Positions 13,130-26,584 of a stretch of DNA of 64,000 nt are shown here, one piece after another. The position numbers and the translations under genes were made by a program. The DNA comes from Rutidosis leptorrhynchoides (Eukaryota; Streptophyta; Magnoliopsida; Asterales; Asteraceae): contig NC_092341.1 of the NCBI RefSeq assembly GCF_046630445.1, positions 258,460,001 through 258,524,000 of the forward strand, given 5' to 3'. A model generated the notes under the pieces. That model had not been told where the DNA came from and did not search any database. It saw nothing but the letters and a program-made list of their open reading frames with translations. Numbering within the stretch: the stretch's first letter is position 1; every line of letters starts with the position of its first letter.

Positions 13130-15127
13130 TGATGTTTAAAGCTAAGGGGTATAAAATGCTATTAATTTTAGCAGGAAATACTATTAAATACGATACAATT
13201 TTACACAAGATATTTATTTATTTATAGAATGGATATACTTAAACCTTGCTACAACACTTATAGGCAGTGTACCTAATCGTACAGTAGTGTAGTTTTTAGT
13301 AAGTCCGGTTCGTTCCACGGGGAAAATCTTTAAACAAAGCTTAACGCAATATTAGTTTACTTTTATAAACATACAAATATATATATAAGTAATATTATTA
13401 TTATAAAGGGGAGTTTTTACCGTTTAATGACCGGTTTGTCGATTTTAAAACTTTAGTCGCAGTTAAAACCAAATGTAAAATAATAAATAAATACAAGACT
13501 TAATTTAAAGCGTAAAGTAAATAACGATAATGAAATTGCGAATAATAAAAGTGCGATAAAATAAACTTGCGATAATTAAAAAGTACGATAATTAAAAGTG
13601 CAATTAAATACAATAACAATAAAAATGCGATAATTAGAAGTGCAATTAAATATAAAATAAAGAAAATTAAATAAGAAATAAAAGAATTATGCTTATTTAA
13701 ACTTCCGTAACCATGATGTTTGACGTGTTGATTTCAGTTTTATGCCCATGGGTTGATTGTCCTTTGTCCTGGATTATTTAATATGTCCGTCTGGTTTTTG
13801 TCCATAACAGTCCATCAGTCATAAATATAAAGTGCGAGTGTCCTCGTCAAATTATCCTTATTCCCGAAGTCAAATATTCCAAATAATTGGGGACTTAAAC
13901 TGTAACAAGATTTTAATACTTTGTTTAATAATTACACCAGGATGTCGACTGAGTGTAATCCAAAGTTTTAATATTTTGTTATCAATTATACCAAGTGTCC
14001 TTGTACATAATTTCACCCCTGTTTTAATTATTCTAGTGGCTATTAATCCATTCCCGTGTCCGGTTAAATGAACGATTATTCGTACATATAAATACCCCGC
14101 CCATCGTGTTCGATCGAGTATGTATGGTAATTTATAGGGACGCCCAATTGTAAATCTTTATATTAATATTAACAAACTATCATTTAATTAAACAAATATA
14201 AAGCCCATTAATAGCCCATAGTCTAATTTCCACAAGTGTCGTTCTTTTGTCCAAACTCCAATTATGGTACAAAGCCCAATTACCCAATTTTAGTAATTAG
14301 CCCAACATCATGATTACTTCATATTAAATAAGCATAATAATAACTTAGCTACGAGACATTAAATTAAAAAGGTTGAACATAACTTACAATGATTAAAAAT
14401 AGCGTAGCGTTACACGGACAGAATTTCGACTTACACCCTTACAACATTCGCTAACATATCCTTATTATTATGATTTAAAATTAAAATTAAAATTAAAATA
14501 TAAATATAAATATAAATATTTACGTATAGATATAGAGAGGATGGATATATGATATATGTTTTTGCGATCAGAATTCGTTTGCTTTTATAGGGAGTTTCAG
14601 TTTTTGGGGCTCCGCGACTCGCGGCCCTTTTTGCCTTCAAACTCCGCGAGTCGCGGAGTTTGTAAATACAGCTCACTCCATTTTGGCTCTTTGTTTACCG
14701 ACAGTTTATTATATAAATATAATATATATATAATTTATATAATTAATTATATATTATATTATATTTATATACATAGTTAATTTGTAATTTTTAGTCCGTT
14801 GCGTCGAGCGTTGAGAGTTGACTCTCGTCCCGGTTTCGGATTTTCGAACGTCCTTGCGTACTATTTTATATCTTGTACTTTGCATTTTGAATCTTGTACT
14901 CTTGTAATTTCGAGACGTTTCTTATCAATAATTGGAACCTCTTTGATTGTCTTTTGTACTTTTGAGCTTTTTGGTCGTTTGCGTCTTCAATTCGTCAAAT
15001 CTGTCTTTTGTCTTCACCTTTTATTATTCAAACGAATATCACTTTTTAAATAGAACAATTGCAACTAAAAGCTTGTCTTTCTTGAGGAATAATGCTATGA
15101 AATATATGTTCGTTTTTAGCATTATCA
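13130..15127 (-). mobile_element. 3' LTR of the nested Athila
   Basis: Starts TGATGTTTAAAG and ends GCATTATCA (1998 bp), collinear with 28231–30238. The purine tract of the element (minus strand AGTGTGGGAATATT) abuts it at 15128. It contains a run of AAATTA/AAATAT repeats (about 14470–14520) and a GC palindrome doublet (14610–14658). Confidence 0.93.
14610..14658. repeat. GC-rich palindrome doublet in the Athila 3' LTR
   Basis: CTCCGCGACTCGCGG at 14610–14624 and CTCCGCGAGTCGCGGAG at 14642–14658, a 17-base near-perfect palindrome, in an otherwise A+T-rich LTR. Equivalent doublets occur at 19379–19424, 27730–27777 and 29721–29769. Confidence 0.85.
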
Positions 15128-17199
15128 AATATTCCCACACTTGAGCGTTGCTTGTCCTCAAGCAATATCGTCTTGAAATACTAGAATCACTTCTTTATTC
15201 TTCACACTTTGTACATCAGTGATTTCTATACGGCGGTATAAACAATGGTAGTAACGATATGGTTTACAGTCCCACATGACTATAAAAATTTATATCCATT
15301 AAGGATATTGGATCTTTATGAAAACATTTGATCTTTTGAAAATTAAATCTAGTTTTTACCCTAGATAAGTTTTCCGGAATAACCCTTCACCGGTGTTTGC
15401 AAAATATTTTTGTGGGTTTGGTGGGTTTCAGATTTGAAAATTTTAGCTCAAAACTTATGGTTTTGTGTCACCCACTTGCAAACCTTGTATTTGGAAAGCA
15501 ACACGTCCAGTTTACTTGTCCCGTATATTACCTTTCGGTAAACTACCATTCGGTTGTAAAGGAAAGCGTTGAACAACCAACTGTTAAGGCAATGTCCCTT
15601 GACATGCTTTTAATTATGGTCTATAACGTGTCAGACGCAATTACTATCCTTGGTAGGAGCAATAGTAAAGCTCACCCTTATAATTTGTAGGTTTGGCACA
15701 AGGTCCTGTCTTTGACCACTATGCAACCACCGTTCTTACGGTTGACACCCGATTTAGTTCAGGTGACCTAATGAATTCCAGGTGAATTCCTAGGATTTTA
15801 CGTTCAATGGTAATGAACGCATTGAAAATGGGTTTTTAGAAAACAAATCGGTTTGTAATTTTGATCAAAATATTTTCTCGTTCAGGCTCGAGTTTAGATA
15901 TCATTGAATTCCATGAGTTTGTAATTCTCAATCTTTAAGGTCAATCTCAAGGATTGAGCAATATCAGGCTTAAAAGCTAATTTTTGATCTTTTAAGGAGA
16001 TTATCCTTTCTGGGGATCTGATTGATTAATCTTATCCAGCTAATTTGCACGGTGCCCCCCCATTGTACGAGATAAATCCTTCTCATGGTTAGGATAAATC
16101 TGACCACTTGGCGACCCTGTTTAATGCTAAGGTCCGTGGATTTCCTGCTGATTTTAGTGATGACTTTTCTAGGTTTTTCGTCAACCTACAGCTGGTCTGG
16201 ACGACAACTTCCTGACCTAAATCAAGAAGCGCGTTTCTTTTTCGGAAGACTTTACTTCCTTTTAATGATGGAATTGATTCATCGTGTAGATCCATCTTTC
16301 TTACAGTAAATCAGGTAAAAAAATTTTAGTTTAGTCCAAAGCAAAAGTATTTTCAGTTATTTGTACAAAAATATGTGACATATGTTTTGAATAACTTGGA
16401 GAATTTTCCCACACTTGGCTTTTATTTTCCTTTTTATTGTACTCTATTCCATTTTAAATGAATTTTAACATTTTTGTTTGTTTCTCAATTTATGTCCTTT
16501 CCGAGGTAACAATAATTTCGGTGTTAACACCTAGTTTTATCGTTCATAAATATGTATAAACATGATTTTGAGTTCATTTTGTTGAAAATTTTGAAAATTT
16601 TTACTAGAATTGGGTAGTCAGTATATAAGACTAGGGCTGTTCTTTATTATCAGAGAGCACTAGATTCTAATACAACTACTACGTTACTAGTATTTTTAAT
16701 GGTAACCAAGTGTTTAAGATAAAAATTTTAAAATCCGAAAGAATTTAACCCCTTCCCACACTTAAGATCTTGCAATGCCCTCATTTGCAAGAAATCAGTA
16801 ACAATTTAAATTATTGAGGGTGATTTGTGTGAAAATGATTAAATTTTACCAAAGTTTCCAAACATATTTGTGTTTGCTTGCTGAATGATAAATGGTGCAT
16901 ATCATTTGTTCATTCCGTCTTGTTGTTATTTCACATATATTTTGCATCTTGTCGTCAAAATTAGTTGCTTTTGCTGAACTTAATGCCAGTCTTTTAAAAT
17001 GCGTTGTTTTACCCTGTTGTGTACATAAGATAAACTGCAAACATATATACATATTTTTGAAGTTTGGTATATTACCCCACATTCAAAAATTATTAAAATC
17101 TAAGAATAAAAGTTAGAAAATTATAAAAACTATTACAATATTAAATAAGTATTAAACGTATCAACATTACAAATTACAAAATAAATAAAACTAAGTAGA
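15128..17199 (-). other. 3' untranslated part of the Athila
   Basis: About 2 kb between the 3' LTR and the ATHILA ORF-1-type frame. Short open frames occur (for example 15397–15690 on the plus strand), but none has a recognisable product. Such a long non-coding 3' part is usual for Athila elements. Confidence 0.7.
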
Positions 17200-18552
17200 C
17201 TAGGGATGATACTGATACCAATAGGGGTTCCATGCATAACCATAGGTGCTATAAAATGCTTCGGCTGGGTTATACGTAGGATACGGTGGTTGAATCTCTA
17301 TAGACCAGGGAGGGAATATGGGCTTTGGAGTAGGAATATAGTTTCTACCTATATGTTGGCAATAAGCTATGATTTGGTTTTGATGAACTTGCCAATCTTC
17401 AAATGCTCTCTGTCTAGCATTTTCGTACTCCTGTGAAGCTATAAACCTTTGCATTTCTTGCATTTCATTTCCCCCTCCTACATTACCTTGCTGTTGGTTT
17501 CTCTCAACCTGTGGATGTCTACCATGGTATTGTACTGCGGCGTTATTTCGCCTCTTCAAAACTTTCGCACCATGGTATACATTTAAACCTATTGTATCGC
17601 GGGGTTCTGGTTCTTCGACTAATAATCCCCCCCGACTTATATCCACACCGAGATATTCAGCAATCAAAGTAATAAATATACCACCTCCTATTATGCTATG
17701 CGGTCTCATCCCCCTAACCATAGCTGATAAATAATAACCCACACAATAAGGTATACTTACAGCGCTTTGTGGGTCTCGAATACACATATGGTAAAACAAA
17801 TCCTGTTCATTTACCTTTTCCTTGTTCTTACCTCTTTGTGTAATCGAATTAGCTAAAAACCTATGAATTACTCTTAATTCAGCTCTATCTATATCCAAAT
17901 AAGAGTAATTTCTCCCTTTGAATCGGTGATGGCTTGTCATTTGACTCCATACACCATGTGTATCAAAATTTTCATCTATCTTTCTACCATTTAGTATCAA
18001 CCCTCTACAATCGGCAGATGCTAACTCCTCAGGCGTATATATACGTAAATCCTGAGCCATGTCTAGTAAAGACATGTGGCGCATCGAACCTCCTAACAAA
18101 AATCTAATAAAAGATCGATCGGTTAAACTAGCTACCCGATCATTTAATTCTATACTACACAACAATTCTTCACACCATACTTTATATACAGGTCTACGCA
18201 TGGTGAATAAACGTACCCAGTCGTTAAAAGTAGAATTACCATACCTCTGTGCAAGTAATTCCCTAATTGGCCCGGCCAATTCTACAGCTTCTAATGGTCC
18301 CCATTCTATGACCCTAGGTACCTCAACAACTTTAGAATGAAGAGTATGTAAACCCCTTTGGTATTTTGGATAATCTATCCAAAGTCTGTCAAATCTCAGG
18401 TTCGGGTGCAAATCTTCTAAGTGCATATCAGAAAATGTCATGACTGGATGAGGTATATCTTGTTTGTAGTAGTTATCCACCTCCTGTTGTTCCGCATTCT
18501 CAGCAGGAGCATTGCGAGCTTGGGATGAAGATTCACCTCTTTCAGTCTGCAA
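17200..18552 (-). mobile_element. ATHILA ORF-1-type accessory protein frame
   Basis: About 450 codons, downstream of pol, resembling the plant ATHILA ORF-1 family as I recall it. The part from about residue 40 to 310 carries the family feel: a DRLWIDYPKY start region, FIRFLLGGSMRHMSLLDMAQ, LRVIHRFLANSI, DLFYHMCI and a final PYCVGYYLSAM segment; the C-terminus is Q/N/Y-rich. Its role is unknown; in Athila it sits in the env-like position, but I see no clear signal peptide or fusion peptide here. No ATG lies at the 5' edge: the frame opens beside a TTTTGCAG that fits a splice acceptor, which agrees with the spliced expression proposed for such downstream frames. The frame is open throughout. 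Confidence 0.75.
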
Positions 18553-20411
18553 AACACATCAAACACAATTTTTGTGCATCCAAATATGCATTAGTGTCAG
18601 CAAAATCATCAATCAAAATAAATACAATGACATGATCAATTTATATCAAACTTAAGCTCATTTTCATATTTTCATCAAATCTACACTTTTTCAAATAAGC
18701 ATATACGAAAATGTTCGCCAAGTTCATAAGCATTTAACTCAAATAACATGACAAAATAATCATTACTAGCAATTAAACAAGTTTCAAATGGCATTATCTC
18801 TCAAAAATCAAGTTCATGAATTTTTAGACTTGAAAAAGTCCACTTTAATTCTCAAAATCATGTTTAGGCTCAAAGTTTGGATCATTTAACTACCTAAACA
18901 TGTTACACTACTTAATTTAGCAACAATTCATGACAAAAATCGGTCATAACCTGTTTATATCAAAAAGCCCCAAATTTGCTCAAGAACACAAACCCTAGAT
19001 TACTCAAAATTTGAAGTTAAGGCTTCTAATCATGTTAAATAGCATCAATCTAGGTTATACAAGCATAATACATAAACAATTTAAGCATAATTACACTAAA
19101 ACGCATCAAAATCAAATTGGGGAAAAAATTGCTCAAGAACACTAATTTTCGGATTAAATGGTGTTTATGTGTAGAAATTTACCGTTTTTCTTGAGTAATT
19201 CCTTGATAGCATCCTTCTCAACATGATTTTAGTAAAAGATTTGATGATTAACGGTTAAAAATTGTGATTTTGGGGGTGTTTTTCGGGTTTTTTCGGGTAT
19301 TATTTTCGCAGTATTTTTGAGTTGTGTGTGGACTGATCAGTTCAGCTCGATTTTATTTTTTTCTGTATTTTGGTCCTCCCGCGAGTCGCAGGGTTTAAAC
19401 CTTCAAACTCCGCGAGTCGCGGAGTTTGTATTTTTTTTTTTTTTTTAACATCTTATACTAATTAAAACAATTAAGTAATTAATTTTAAAATTTTGTTTCC
19501 CTTGTTATTTAGGACGAGGTCGTTTCGGATCGATGTCCTAGTCCGTCCTTCGACAAAATTTTTAAATTTGTCTTTTTGTAGCGATTGTTTTAAAAGCTAA
19601 GATTTTTGGGTTTTTTAATGTTTTTGGCATACTTTAATTCAATAAGATTAAAAATAATGATAATAAAAGTTCTCGTCCCTCCCTCGAGTAAAGCAATTTC
19701 GGTTCAACGACCTAGTCTTCAACTTACGACGAATTTTAAAAATCATATTTTTAACTTAATGAGATAAAGTAAAAATTTTTTTGTTTTTAAATTCACACAA
19801 CTTAAATATAAAATTCAAAATTAATATTAAAAATTCACACCAAACTTAAAATTTGAAATGCATAAAATTAAAAATTCATATTTTAAAAATTAAAAATTCA
19901 CACCAAACTTAATTTAAAAATTCATATTATAAATTCACACCAAACTTATATTAATTTTTCAAATATTTACAATTTTAAATATATTGTTTTTACAAAGTTT
20001 ACAATATTAATTTAAGATTTATATATTAATTTTAAAAATATGGTAAAAATAAAATTAAAAATCTTTTTGGCTTTTTATCCCACTTTAATTAATCAAATAT
20101 TATCAAAAATATGCGCCCCTCTTTTCGGTAAAGTAATTTCGGTTCCAAGACCTAATTTAACTCATGACGAATTTTTGAAATATTTTGGGTTGATTGATTA
20201 AAGATATTTATACCTTAAGAATAAACGTTAAATTTCGCAGTGATGTAATAAATTTTTGAATGATATCAATAATTTCGGTCGCCAAACCTAATTTTATTCA
20301 ATACCAATTTAATACTTTATAGCGAATAAATTAGCGTTTATTATCAAAAGGTTAAAAATAAAAATAAATAAAAAATAAAAACTGTACAAACATACCTGTG
20401 AAATAGATTTC
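18553..20411 (-). other. Non-coding part of the Athila with recurring diverged blocks
   Basis: A+T-rich sequence without a coding frame. It contains a GC palindrome doublet (19379–19424), several copies of ATTCACACCAAACTTA-like text (about 19840–19950), and four diverged copies of a block with 'taatttcgg…gacctaat…acgaattttt' near 19500, 19680, 20113 and 20262. Confidence 0.6.
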
Positions 20412-20828
20412 TTAGTTATATGATCTATCCCATTCATAAGATAGTCGGTTTAATTGGTTTTCCATGGCTACATAGGCGTAACCTCGAGCATTCAGTGTCT
20501 TTTCTTCTAAACATATGAACGGTCCGTCTCTGCATAAAGTAACAAATTCGGTATTTGAATAGGTTTGATTATTTGAACATTTACCTCCATGTGACCATTT
20601 TCCGCATTTGTGACATCGTTCTTGGTGTCGTGCTCTTCTTTTCGCTGCGGATTTTGATTTTCCTTTACCAAATTGTAACTTATTATCTTTGCATCTGGAT
20701 TCTTTTCTTACTTCGTCCAATCTTTCTCTGATTGCTGATACTATTTCACTCGGTAGTGTGTCATTATTACGTTTAGTGATCAAAGCGTGTAGCATTAGAC
20801 CATGGTTTAGTTCACAGGCAGTCTTCAT
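20412..20828 (-). mobile_element. Small CCHC-type frame after pol in the Athila
   Basis: 138 codons, lysine/arginine-rich in the middle (KGKSKSAAKRRARHQE), followed by a single zinc-knuckle-like motif CHKCGKWSHGGKC (C-X2-C-X4-H-X3-C, one residue shorter than the gag knuckle spacing). It lies between integrase and the non-coding region, separated from pol by about 160 bp. It may be a nucleic-acid-binding accessory protein. I do not recognise a named family. Confidence 0.5.
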
Positions 20829-20992
20829 TTCCTAAAAAAAATAAAAATTCAGAATGGGGGGAGAAGACTAGTTCTTTAGGGTCTGCTAGGGAAAGACCAT
20901 TCGGGTTCCATTTTCAAGAACTACATGAAAACAGATAATCTAACTCTAACAGAAATACATATTATCCTTTAAAGACTTGATTCTCCCCACAC

Positions 20993-23640
20993 TTAGTTAG
21001 CTGTGGTGTCGAAATTGTGATTAACTTCGTTGTCAACTTCCATCGGACCACGTATGTAATGTTTAACTCTGTGACCATTAACTTTAAATTCAATCCCATT
21101 TGAATTTATTAATTCTATCGTTCCGTATGGGAAAACTCTTTTGACTATGAATGGTCCAGACCATCTTGATTTCAATTTTCCAGGAAATAGCTTGAATCGT
21201 GAATTGAAAAGAAGAACTCTGTCTCCTTCTTTAAATTCTTTTGAACTTCTTATTCTTTTATCATGCCATTTCTTCGTTCTTTCTTTATAGATTAACGAAT
21301 TTTCGTATGCTTCATGTCTTAATTCTTCTAATTCGTTTAATTGATTTAATCGTAGACGTCCAGCTTCATGTAAATCAAGATTACATGTCTTCAAAGCCCA
21401 AAATGCTTTGTGTTCAATTTCTACTGGAAGATGACATGCTTTTCCATAAACAAGTCTAAAAGGTGTGGTTCCAATTGGAGTTTTGTAGGCTGTTCTAAAA
21501 GCCCAGAGTGCATCCTCCAATTTAATGGACCATTCCTTCGGATTTGATCCTACGATTTTCTCTAGAATATGTTTTAAAGCTCGGTTGGTATTTTCAACTT
21601 GTCCACTTGTTTGTGGATGATATGCGGTGGAGATTTTATGAGTTACTCCATATCTTTTAAGAACTTTCTCAAGTTGATTATTACAGAAATGAGTACCCCG
21701 ATCACTTATTAAAGCTTTCGGTGTTCCAAACCTTGCAAAAAGACGTTTTAAAAAGTTGACTACAACTCGTGCATCGTTAGTTGGGAGAGCTTGTGCTTCC
21801 GCCCATTTAGATACATAATCAATGGCTACGAGTATATATAGATTATTATGAGATTTTGGAAATGGACCCATAAAGTCAATACCCCAAATGTCAAATACTT
21901 CACATACTTGTATGACATTTTGTGGCATTTCATCACGTTGACTTATTTTTCCGGCCCTTTGACAAGCATCACAGGATTTGCAAAGAAGGTGTGAGTCTTT
22001 GTAAATTGTAGGCCAATAGAATCCAGCATCATAAACTTTTTTTGCTGTTAGTTGAGGCCCATAATGCCCTCCTGTTGGTCCTGTGTGACAATGGTTTAAA
22101 ATTTTACTAGCTTCATCTCCAAATACACATCGGCGTATTATTCCATCGGGACAACTTTTGAAAAGATGTGGATCTTCCCAAAAATAGTGTTTTATATCAC
22201 TGAAGAATTTCTTTCGTTTTTGGTACGATAATCCGTTTTCAAGGAATCCACATACTAAGTAATTTGCATAGTCTGCAAACCATGGAATTTCTTTATAATC
22301 TATCTTCAATAGATATTCATCAGGAAAGTTGTCTTGTATGGCCGATTCATTTAGAACTTCTAACTCAGGATTTTCAAGACGAGAAAGATGATCAGCGGCG
22401 AGATTTTCTGCTCCCTTTTTATCTCGGATTTCAATATCAAACTCTTGTAAGAGTAAGATCCAATGGATTAATCTTGGTTTAGCATCTTGTTTTGAAAATA
22501 GGTATCTAAGAGAAGAATGGTCGGTATAGACCACCGTTTTTGCTAGAACGAGATATGATCGAAATTTGTCAAAAGCAAAGACAATAGCAAGGAGTTCTTT
22601 TTCAGTAGTTGTATAGTTCGTTTGTGCTCCTTGTAACGTCTTACTAGCATAATATATAGGTTGAAATCGTTTTTCAATCCTTTGTCCTAAAACGGCTATA
22701 GGTTGAAATCGTTTTTCAATCCTTTGTCCTAAAACGGCTCCCATTGCAAAATCACTTGCATCGCACATTAGTTCAAATGGTAGATTCCAATTTGGTGTTA
22801 TCATGATCGGCGCATTAGTGAGTTTCTCTTTAAGAATATTAAAAGATTTGATACACTCATCTGAAAAGATGAATGGAGCATCCTTTTCTAGGAGTTTATT
22901 CATAGGAGTGGCAATTTTAGAAAAATCTTTTATGAAACGTCGGTAAAAACCGGCATGCCCTAGAAAACTCCTAACTCCTCTAACATTGGTGGGATGTGGA
23001 AGTTTAGCAATTACATCTACTTTAGCTCTATCCACTTCAATTCCTTCTTTTGAAATTTTATGTCCAAGAACGATGCCTTCTTTAACCATGAAATGGCATT
23101 TCTCCCAATTAAGTACTAGATTTGACTGTTCGCATCTAATAAGCATTCGTTCAAGATTAGCTAGACATGATTCAAATGTATCACCGAAGACTGAAAAGTT
23201 ATCCATGAAAACTTCCATGCATTCTTCTATCATGTCGTGAAAAATCACCATCATACACCTTTGAAAGGTTGCAGGGGCGTTACAAAGTCCAAATGGCATG
23301 CGTTTGTAAGCAAAAGTACCATAAGGGCACGTGAATGTGGTTTTCTCTTGGTCCTCGGGTGCTATTGGAATTTGAAAATATCCGGAAAATCCATCTAGAA
23401 AACAATAGTAACTATTTTCGGCTAATCTTTTCAACATTTGATCTATGAAAGGTAAGGGAAAGTGATCTTTTCTGGTGGCGTCATTTAATTTTCTATAATC
23501 AATACATACACACCATCCTGTTACAGTCCTAGTAGGAATAAGCTCATTTTTCTCATTTGTAATGACAGTCATGCCACCCTTCTTAGGCACGCATTGAACT
23601 GGGCTTACCCATGGACTATCAGAGATTGGATAAATTAGAC
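20993..23640 (-). mobile_element. Reverse transcriptase–RNase H–integrase of the Athila
   Basis: An open frame of more than 860 codons. RT motifs come first: [20 protein letters not shown], then [13 protein letters not shown] and [11 protein letters not shown]. RNase H is next ([40 protein letters not shown]). Integrase follows, with its HHCC region ([12 protein letters not shown]…[11 protein letters not shown]) and the catalytic core ([32 protein letters not shown]), and it ends in a G-patch-less tail ([26 protein letters not shown]) without a chromodomain. This is the Athila/Tat type of pol. Confidence 0.92.
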
Positions 23641-23701
23641 CTGCATCTAGCAGTTTAATAATCTCTTTCTTAACTACATCTTGTATATTAGGATTTAGTC
23701 T

Positions 23702-24733
23702 TCATTGGCGTTGCATATACGTTTTATGACCTTCTTCTATAAGGATTTTATGTGCGCAATACGAAGGACTTATTCCTTTAATATCATGAATCTTCCATGC
23801 AATGGCTGGTTTATGAGCTTTCAACACAGAAATGAGTTGTGATTTCTCATTTTCAGTAAGAGAAGACGATATTATTATAGGTAATTCAGATTCACCATGT
23901 AAATAAGCGTATTCCAAATGGTTTGGAAGTGGCTTTAACTCTAATTTCGGAGGTTCTTCTATCGATGATTTGTATCGATATCTGTCTTCTTCTTTTAGCA
24001 TTTGAATTTCTTCTGTTGTTGGTTCATATCCATTAGCTATAAGTGTAGCTAACATTTCAGCTTCATTAATTGGTTCATTACCTTCTCCTAAAGAACATTC
24101 TCCTGTTCCTTGTAATTCTGGAAATTCTTCTAATAATTCTGCATGTGCATCTATAGTTTGAATATAATAACATGTATCATCTGCAGATGGCGGTTGTTGC
24201 ATTGCTCTATCAACTGAAAAGGTAACACTCTCATCCTCTATACTTAGGGTCAATTTCTTACCGAACACGTCTATCATTGCTTTAGCCGTGTTTAAGAATG
24301 GTCTTCCTAATATGAGAGGAACTTGAGAATCTTCTTCCATGTCCAGAACAACAAAATCTACTGGAAATACTAAAGTACCAACTTTAACTAGCATGTTCTT
24401 CATTATCCCTCTAGGATATTTTATTGATCTATCGGCTAGTTGTATGCTTATTCTGGTTGGTTTCAATTCTCCAAGGTCTAGTTTAGTGTATAGTGAATAC
24501 GGCATTAGATTTATACTAGCACCTAAGTCTGCCAATGCTTCTATTGAACTAAGACTACCCAGAAAACATGGAATTGTGAAACTTCCTGGATCAGATAGTT
24601 TTTCTGGTATCTTATTCAACAGCACTGCTGAACAATTAGCATTCATGGTGACAGCCGAGAGTTCTTCCATTTTCTTTCTATTTGAGATTAGATCTTTCAA
24701 GAATTTAGCATATCTAGGCATTCCTGAAATCAC
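23702..24733 (-). mobile_element. Aspartic protease region of the Athila
   Basis: The protease core is seen as ALADLGASINLMPYSLY with a second motif VPLILGRPFLNTAKAMIDV, the usual arrangement for Athila/Tat proteases. A linker to the RT domain follows (KLELKPLPNHLEYAYL, SYCAHKILIEEGHK). It lies in the same orientation between gag and RT. Confidence 0.85.
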
Positions 24734-24760
24734 ATCAATGAAAGGAAGATTTACATTTAT

Positions 24761-26584
24761 CTATTTAAACATATCCAAGAATTTGGATTGCTCGTCTTCA
24801 AGTTTCTCTTTCTTCATTTTACTCGGGTAAGGAAGTGGTGGTTGGTATGGTTTAACATAAGGTTTAGCCTTAACTGTGTTATCTTCATTAACCTTTTCAA
24901 CTACTGGTTCTTTTTCCTTATCTTGATCAGGTTGTGGTTCTTGTGGAGTAGGAATAGCTTCATCAGAAGTTACAGGTATTTCAGGTGGTTTAAGTGTTGT
25001 ACCACTTCTTGTGGTAATGGCTTTAGCTGTTTTATTCCGGGGGTTAGCATTTGTATCACTAGGTAGACTTCCCAGTTTTCTTTCACCTATTAACCTTGCT
25101 AGGTTACTTACTTCTTGTTTCAAATTTTGAATAGAAGCTTGTTGATTTCTAAATGCTTGAGTATTTTGTTCATTAGTTTGTTTCTGAGATGTGAAAAACT
25201 GCGTTTGAGTTTCAACTAGCTTCGTCATCATATCTTCTAAATTCGGCTTTTTATCATCGGTTTGTTGTGGTGGTTTGTTTTGAAAATTAGGTCTTTGCTG
25301 ATTGTAATTATTATTGGATACTTGTTGGTTGCTAGGACCTTGTTGGTTGTTGTATGGAATATTTCGGTTATAATTCTGGTTTTGATTGTAAATCGGTCTT
25401 GGCGGTTGATAATAATTCTGATAATTATTTCCAGGCCTTTGGTTTATGTATGAAATATTCTCTCTTTGTTCCATTGTTAATTCAATACTGAGACAATCTT
25501 TTGTCAAATGTGGTCCTCCACACTGCTCACAACTAATTCGTATTGAGTGAATATCTTTAGTCATCTTTTCCATTCGTCTCTCAACAGCATCTATCTTTGC
25601 GAAAATGGAATCTAAGTCATGGCTAGAATCGGCTCTAGCTGCTTTAGATGATCTAACGATATCTTTTTCTTGGTGCCACTCATGTGAGTGGAAAGCAGTG
25701 TTATCAATAATTTTGTAAGCATCAGTTTCGTTTTTCTTCATAATAGAACCACCAGCTGCTATATCTATGTCTTTCCTTGTAGTGATGTCGCATCCTTGGT
25801 AGAATATTTGTACTATTTGACAGATATCTAAACCATGTTGCGGACATCCTCTCAATAACTTTCCAAATCTTGTCCAAGCCTCATATAGAGTTTCATTTGG
25901 CTTCTGTGTGAACGTAACAATTTCTGCTTGAAGTCTTACGGCTTTAGATGCCGGAAAGAATTGTTTAAGAAATTTTTCAACTAATACGTCCCATGTATCA
26001 ATCGCCCCTTCAGGTAACGATTCCAACCAATCTTTGGCTTCTCCCTTTAAAGTCCAGGGAAATAACATGAGATATATCTGTTCATCCTCCACTTCTCGGA
26101 TTTTAAATAGTGTGCAGATCCTATTAAAGGTACGTAGATGTTTATTTGGATCTTCCTTCGGCGCACCACTAAATTGGCATTGATTAGTCACCATGTGTAG
26201 AATTTGTCCTTTGATTTCATAATCTGGGTCATTAATGCCTGGATGAGTAATTGCGTGACCTTGGCCAGTGCGTTTAGCTCTCATTCGGTCTTCCATACTT
26301 AATGGTTCTATTACTTCCATAATTGAATTTGTTGAATCGGAATCACTAAAGGATTCTGATTTAATGGTTCGTTCCTCAACAATCTCTGTTTGAATGATTG
26401 GCGGTTCCGGAGGAAAGTTTAGTGGTTCAGGATCTACGAATCGTTCCTGAATATTCTCCTGATTCTCAATTGTGAGGTCGGGTTCAAAAAATGGATTATC
26501 AACGGCGACAATATTAGTTAGATGTCTTGATCTAGTTACAGGTGGTGAACGTACAAAAGGTGATGAACGTCTTGCTCGGTGCAT
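24761..26584 (-). mobile_element. gag of the Athila
   Basis: 607 codons, ATG at 26584. The gag core is at about residues 125–300: HMVTNQCQFSGAPKEDPNKH, LKGEAKDWLESLPEG, FLKQFFPASK and RFGKLLRGCPQHGLD. A cysteine motif (CEQCGGPHLTKDC) lies near residue 355 and is followed by a Q/N/P/Y-rich linker. This matches the retrotransposon gag type of Athila elements. Confidence 0.9.

Noticed and set aside
24339-24830. 163-codon plus-strand frame opposite the Athila protease
   Set aside because: Shadow of the coding strand; no independent domain.
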